A stretch of DNA of 24,909 nt from CAYLPU01 sp964385635 (GTDB taxonomy: Bacteria; Chloroflexota; Anaerolineae; B4-G1). This document shows positions 23,306 through 24,909 of this stretch, piece by piece. Both the position numbers and the translations under genes were made by a program. Where the stretch lies: the NCBI GenBank assembly GCA_964385635.1, contig CAYLPU010000077.1:1-24909 (forward strand), given 5' to 3'. Below the pieces are notes generated by a model. It saw only the letters and a list, made by a program, of their open reading frames with translations, was not told the origin of the DNA and searched no databases. Every line of letters begins with the position of its first letter. The stretch's first letter is position 1.

Positions 23306-23418
23306 CACGCATTGGCGCCGGTTTCTCCCCGTGACAGTATCATATCACGGCATGACACAGTAACAATCACAATGTGACACGCGCCTATGGAAAAACCTGC
23401 CTGAAAGTGGTATCATAG

Positions 23419-23481
23419 GGAGTAGGAAGTATGGAGTACGGAGTAGGAAGTATGGAGTACGGAGTAGGAAGTAGGGAGTAG
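23419..23481 (+). repeat. Three copies of a 21-bp tandem repeat
   Basis: The unit GGAGTAGGAAGTATGGAGTAC occurs exactly at 23419-23439 and 23440-23460, and with changes near its end at 23461-23481. The unit itself is built from GGAGTA-type heptamers. It is purine-rich, non-coding and probably a variable-number repeat. The stretch from 23306 to 23709 has no gene; it holds the half-sites, this repeat and the MITE-like element. Confidence 0.9.
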
Positions 23482-23496
23482 AATAAAGGAGAGAGA

Positions 23497-23699
23497 GTTA
23501 CTACTCAGGCATAACCAGGAACACAGAGATGCGCAGAGGATGCACAGAGTTTCACGGAGAGAAAAAGACCAAGTTTGCCCATAATACCATGTTTTAGCAA
23601 AGAATACAGCGTTTGCATACGGGCTATCTCCCTATCTCTGTGATTTTCTGTGTCTTCTCCGTGTAACTCTGTGTAACGACTGCTGGGCTGAGTAGTTAC
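23497..23699. mobile_element. MITE-like element of about 203 bp
   Basis: The ends are inverted copies: GTTACTACTCAG (23497-23508) and, reversed, GTAACTACTCAG (23699-23688), one mismatch in 12. Inside, both ends carry inverted copies of an ACACAGAG/CACGGAGA-rich sequence (about 23519-23562 and 23635-23676). GAGAGA flanks both sides (23491-23496 and 23700-23705) and could be a target duplication, though it is low-complexity. No real gene lies inside. The right end is 10 bases from the ABC gene start, so the GAGAGAGA next to it also serves as that gene's ribosome site. Confidence 0.65.
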
Positions 23700-23709
23700 G
23701 AGAGAGATA

Positions 23710-24399
23710 ATGTTACAGGGAGAAAATCTCACGTTGACCTACCAGGACGGCGAGAACACAATAGACGCCGTGCACGACGTTTCGATCACTGTCGAGGACC
23801 ACCAGTTCATCGGCCTACTGGGGCCTTCTGGCTCTGGAAAGAGTTCGCTGCTGTATCTGCTGAGCGGGCTGCGCCAGCCGACCCAGGGCGAAATCTATCT
23901 GGATGACCGCGCCTACGGCAAGATGCCGGAGCGCGAGCGCGTGGCCTTGCGCCGCACCGAGTTCGGCTTTGTCTTCCAGCAGCACTTTCTGATCAACTAC
24001 CTCACCGCGCTGGAGAACGTGATGGTCGCCGCGCCGGTGCAGGACAAAGCCCACGCCGAACAGGCCAAAGCGCTGCTGACCGACCTGGGGATGGGCGACA
24101 AGTTGCATCGCTTCCCCTACGAACTCTCCGGTGGTGAGCGACAGCGGACGGCCGTGGCGCGGGCCATGATCCACCGCCCGCGCATCATCTTTGCCGACGA
24201 GCCGACAGGGCTGCTGGACCGGCGTACCGGCCTGCAGGTGATGGCGCTCTTGCGCGGCTACCGCGACCAGGGCAGCCTGATCGCCGTCACGCACAACCCC
24301 GAGATCCTCACCGAGGCCGATTTGATCATGACCTTGCGCGATGGACAGGTAGCCAATATCAAAGATCGCGTGACGAGTGTCGTTCAGAGTGAGTCGTAG
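23710..24399 (+). CDS. ABC transporter ATP-binding protein (LolD/MacB type), no adjacent permease
   Basis: A 229-residue ATPase subunit. Walker A is GPSGSGKSS, the Q-loop region is FGFVFQQHFLINYLTALENV, the signature is LSGGERQRTAVARAM, Walker B is IIFADEPTGLLD and the switch His is in VTHNP. The sequence belongs with LolD/MacB/FtsE-type ATPases that drive lipoprotein or peptide export through FtsX/MacB-fold permeases. No permease is encoded next to it: upstream are a mobile-like element and a divergent toxin-antitoxin unit, and downstream is a broken gene. It either works with a distant permease or was separated by rearrangement. The ATG at 23710 has only the GAGAGAGA stretch as a ribosome site. 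Confidence 0.92.
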   Translation: MLQGENLTLTYQDGENTIDAVHDVSITVEDHQFIGLLGPSGSGKSSLLYLLSGLRQPTQGEIYLDDRAYGKMPERERVALRRTEFGFVFQQHFLINYLTALENVMVAAPVQDKAHAEQAKALLTDLGMGDKLHRFPYELSGGERQRTAVARAMIHRPRIIFADEPTGLLDRRTGLQVMALLRGYRDQGSLIAVTHNPEILTEADLIMTLRDGQVANIKDRVTSVVQSES

Positions 24400-24428
24400 G
24401 GGATATCGCGAACGGAGGTCGTGGAACT

Positions 24429-24857
24429 ATGAAGTCGAGCGTAATCAGTGGTGTGACGGTGGTCGCTGATCCAGCCGAACAGAATACCGTGGACTTGATC
24501 GGCAGCGCCTGTGCGAAGGCAATCCAACTCAGTCAAGAGATGTGGGGCTTGGGATCGCCTGAAGACTGCCGCATCTATGTGATGACCTCCTGGTTGGGGT
24601 TTGTGTTTCAGTCGGCTCCCTGGCACTGGCGAATATTGCTGGGGGCAACGATGCCGCTCTGGTGTTTCCGTGCCCGGAGGACGTGGCCGTATAGCGCCGC
24701 CTGGACCCAACGATATGGAAAGAGAGTGGCGATCGGGGTAAAACCTCCACGCTTGTTGGAGCAGAGTGATAGGAGCATCGGCGTGCGCATGTTCGCGGAA
24801 GAGAAGGATATGAAGGTGAATGTGCAGCACGTCACGTGCCACGAGTTGGTGCACTGA
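24429..24857 (+). pseudogene. Putative zinc peptidase gene truncated by an insertion sequence
   Basis: A 142-residue reading frame, well started (GGAGG before the ATG at 24429), that ends CHELVH-stop. HExxH is the zinc-binding active-site helix of many metallopeptidases and is normally followed by a third ligand and a further domain, both absent here. The stop codon TGA (24855-24857) is formed by the first bases of what looks like an IS3-family terminus. The gene was therefore cut exactly after its second zinc His. Earlier residues include a hydrophobic stretch (WHWRILLGATMPLWCF) and FAEEKDMKVNVQHVTCHELVH. Without the rest it should be inactive. Family unknown. Confidence 0.72.
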
Positions 24858-24909
24858 AGTGACCCCCTTAGATTGGACACTTTTTTGGCGATTCTTAGTT
24901 CAATTCGAG
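24855..24909. mobile_element. Terminal end of an IS3-family-like insertion sequence (continues beyond window)
   Basis: From 24855 the sequence TGAAGTGACCCCCTTAGATT and the following GGACAC resemble IS3-family inverted-repeat ends, which typically start with TG and contain a GACCCCC...TTGGACA pattern. Coding potential of the upstream gene ceases exactly there. Only 55 bases are visible, so the transposase, the other end and a target duplication cannot be checked. Confidence 0.6.

Noticed and set aside
23505..23732. 75-codon minus-strand frame with LCASSAHLCVPGY-like text
   Set aside because: It spans the MITE-like element; such translations of ACACAGAG-type repeats are common false proteins, and it has no ribosome site.

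Overview
The window is about 25 kb of GC-rich bacterial chromosome (several 60-base stretches counted by hand lie near 57-63% G+C). The best guess for the host is a member of the Chloroflexota, probably Anaerolineae-like. This rests on the style of the encoded proteins (small lipoproteins with a 'DDFsdPssGW' start, long near-identical TPR arrays, NarL-type two-component pairs), the short palindromic GTAGGGGCGCAG-type repeats, and a housekeeping order rpsU-yqeY-pgpH-ybeY-dgkA. That assignment is inference; there is no rRNA or tRNA gene in the window to confirm it.

Layout. 1-1356: the 3' end of a sensor histidine kinase, converging on a minus-strand TPR/HTH-like gene. 1415-6646: a divergent promoter pair, then two paralogous lipoprotein genes, the second overlapping a large single-chain restriction-modification enzyme (nuclease + adenine methyltransferase + specificity domain). 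6759-8788: a possible 25-codon ORF coupled to mtaB (tRNA ms2t6A methylthiotransferase), then a CBS-CBS-ACT protein. 8802-12662: a consensus sigma70-type promoter and the block rpsU, yqeY, pgpH, ybeY, dgkA (ribosomal protein, tRNA-related factor, c-di-AMP phosphodiesterase, rRNA endonuclease, lipid kinase), interrupted by a REP-like repeat pair.

12682-17571: the least explained part. A small basic protein, a protein with an HExxxH signature, a winged-helix protein with a palindrome inside its own promoter, and an overlapping 778-residue protein of about 21 TPR units. The TPR gene carries an exact 408-bp in-frame tandem duplication. These four genes are the best candidate here for an undescribed system. 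17648-20766: an alpha/beta-hydrolase fused to an acyl-CoA-ligase-type enzyme, then greA and a terminator.

20783-23305, minus strand: a promoter, an antitoxin/RelE-family toxin pair, a NarL-type response regulator and its histidine kinase, all in one direction. 23306-23709 is non-coding: half-sites of TGTGA type, a 21-bp tandem repeat and a roughly 203-bp MITE-like element. 23710-24909: an orphan LolD/MacB-type ABC ATPase and a putative zinc peptidase gene that stops exactly at its HELVH motif, where the end of an IS3-like insertion sequence begins and runs off the window.
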